A stretch of 64,000 nucleotides of DNA from Rufibacter tibetensis (GTDB lineage Bacteria; Bacteroidota; Bacteroidia; Cytophagales; Hymenobacteraceae): NCBI RefSeq assembly GCF_001310085.1, contig NZ_CP012643.1:2587501-2651500 (forward strand), read 5' to 3'. The translations under genes and the position numbers were made by a program. Position 1 is the first letter of the stretch. Each line of letters starts with the position of its first letter. The notes beneath the pieces are model-generated. The model ran no database searches. It was given only the letters and a program-made list of their open reading frames with translations, and was not told where the DNA came from. Below are positions 63,205-64,000 of the stretch, piece after piece.

Positions 63205-64000
63205 TGGAGCTATCATTATTATTGATCAAAGGGCTCATCATCTTTGCCGTTTTCGGTATTACGTTGCTGATTGCCACTTACTCCACCTACGCTGAGCGGA
63301 AAGTGGCTGCGTTCATCCAGGACCGCGTAGGCCCTAACCGTGCCGGTCCGTTTGGATTGGCTCAGCCGTTGGCTGATGCAGTGAAACTGTTCTTCAAAGA
63401 AGAGTTTGTACCGGCTAACGCAAACAAGTTCCTGTTCGTGGCTGGTCCTTCGCTGGCTATGTTAACAGCCTGTATGTCCAGTGCGGTCATTCCGTTTGGC
63501 GGAACGTTGCTCATTGGCGGTGAGTACATCCACTTGCAAGCCATTGAGGTGAACATCGGGATTCTGTACATCTTTGGTGTAGTAGCCTTAGGTGTGTACG
63601 GCATTATGATTGGCGGCTGGGCTTCTAACAACAAGTTCTCCTTATTAGGTGCTATTCGGGCGGCTTCCCAAAACATCAGTTACGAGCTGGCCATGGGTAT
63701 GTCTATCATCGCGTTGTTGCTGGTAACAGGCACGCTTTCCATGCGTGACATCGCTGCGCAGCAAGGACAAGAGCTGTTTGGCGTATCTGGTTTGAACTGG
63801 AACATCTTCTATCAGCCGGTAGGCTTTCTGATTTTCATCATCTGTGCTTTCGCAGAGACCAACCGTGTTCCTTTTGACTTACCTGAGTGTGAGACGGAAT
63901 TGGTGGGTGGTTACCACACCGAGTATAGCTCTATGGGCATGGGCTTGTACCTGTTCGCAGAGTACGTGAACATCTTCGTAGCCTCGGCGGTAATGGCAAC
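63204..64000 (+). CDS. nuoH: NADH-quinone oxidoreductase subunit H, 5' part
   Basis: The frame begins MELSLLLIKGLIIFAVFG and continues open for 265 codons to the window edge. The conserved AERKVAAFIQDRVGPNRAGP, the quinone-side GWASNNKFSLLGAIRAASQN and the acidic loop FAETNRVPFDLPE.ETELVGGY are all present. NuoH lies at the junction of the two arms of complex I and forms part of the quinone chamber. Confidence 0.96.
   Translation, partial: MELSLLLIKGLIIFAVFGITLLIATYSTYAERKVAAFIQDRVGPNRAGPFGLAQPLADAVKLFFKEEFVPANANKFLFVAGPSLAMLTACMSSAVIPFGGTLLIGGEYIHLQAIEVNIGILYIFGVVALGVYGIMIGGWASNNKFSLLGAIRAASQNISYELAMGMSIIALLLVTGTLSMRDIAAQQGQELFGVSGLNWNIFYQPVGFLIFIICAFAETNRVPFDLPECETELVGGYHTEYSSMGMGLYLFAEYVNIFVASAVMA

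Overview
The window looks like chromosome from a member of the Bacteroidota, most likely order Cytophagales and probably family Hymenobacteraceae (Rufibacter/Nibribacter-like; the family is inference from gene content and style). Evidence seen directly: three type IX secretion (T9SS) components (PorU, PorV, SprA), a secreted peptidase with a T9SS sorting domain, Bacteroidota-type promoters (TTG/TTTG, about 19-21 nt, TAnnTTTG), signal peptides with Gln just after the cleavage site, and the neighbourhood ruvA-sprA-gcvH-vanZ. There is no phage, insertion sequence, CRISPR array or tRNA gene that I can support; it is mostly core chromosome.

Layout. 1-1060: the 3' part of a 23S rRNA gene, a 5S rRNA gene and the operon terminator. 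1201-9337 (minus): porU-porV followed by an inactive M16 peptidase homologue, then a likely operon of a metallo-beta-lactamase-fold hydrolase, pssA and purS. 9403-15579: an FAD oxidoreductase overlapping a large propeller/beta-barrel protein (plus), convergent purQ (minus), then yicC (plus). 15636-27803: a T9SS-exported M43 peptidase (plus), facing the minus-strand genes ruvA-sprA and gcvH-vanZ-M28 peptidase. 27963-33820 (minus): a malic enzyme/phosphotransacetylase fusion and the operon tatA-gatA-LysM lytic transglycosylase. 34021-42222: an endonuclease/phosphatase-family membrane protein, a 680-bp repeat-rich gap, cysS overlapping a glutaminyl-cyclase-like lipoprotein, an arsenosugar-type ArsM, ldcA, a thioesterase and rlmN. 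42314-46913 (minus): mscL, an RDD protein, a doubtful small ORF and a secreted Vps10/sortilin-like propeller protein. 47275-56853: an M48 peptidase, a DUF2339/DUF3999 pair, a thioredoxin-reductase-like enzyme divergent from a Fur-family regulator, sodA, tadA and a DcrB/PsbP-like protein. 57258-64000 (plus): promoter and genes nuoABCDEFG plus the start of nuoH (respiratory complex I).

How the parts fit. SprA is the T9SS outer-membrane pore; PorU and PorV finish and attach the cargo; the M43 peptidase is a predicted cargo. The glutaminyl cyclase would cap the N-terminal Gln seen on seven secreted proteins here. RlmN modifies a base present in the rRNA fragment at the window start (A2503 in E. 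coli numbering, position 407).

The main structure not explained by genes is a family of short, imperfectly palindromic sequences (core TGTTTT..AAAACA with an A-rich tail) at many 3' ends and inside operons. Several overlap the last codons and stop codon of a gene, and some form the tip of unusually long perfect terminator hairpins (20-26 bp). Other candidates are promoters placed 4-5 nt before the start codon (possible leaderless mRNAs), an operator overlapping the fur-family promoter, and mosaic repeat patches at 35.2-35.8 kb and 54.8 kb. I found no clearly new multi-gene system; the DUF2339/DUF3999 pair and the PorUV-linked inactive M16 protein are the best protein-level candidates.
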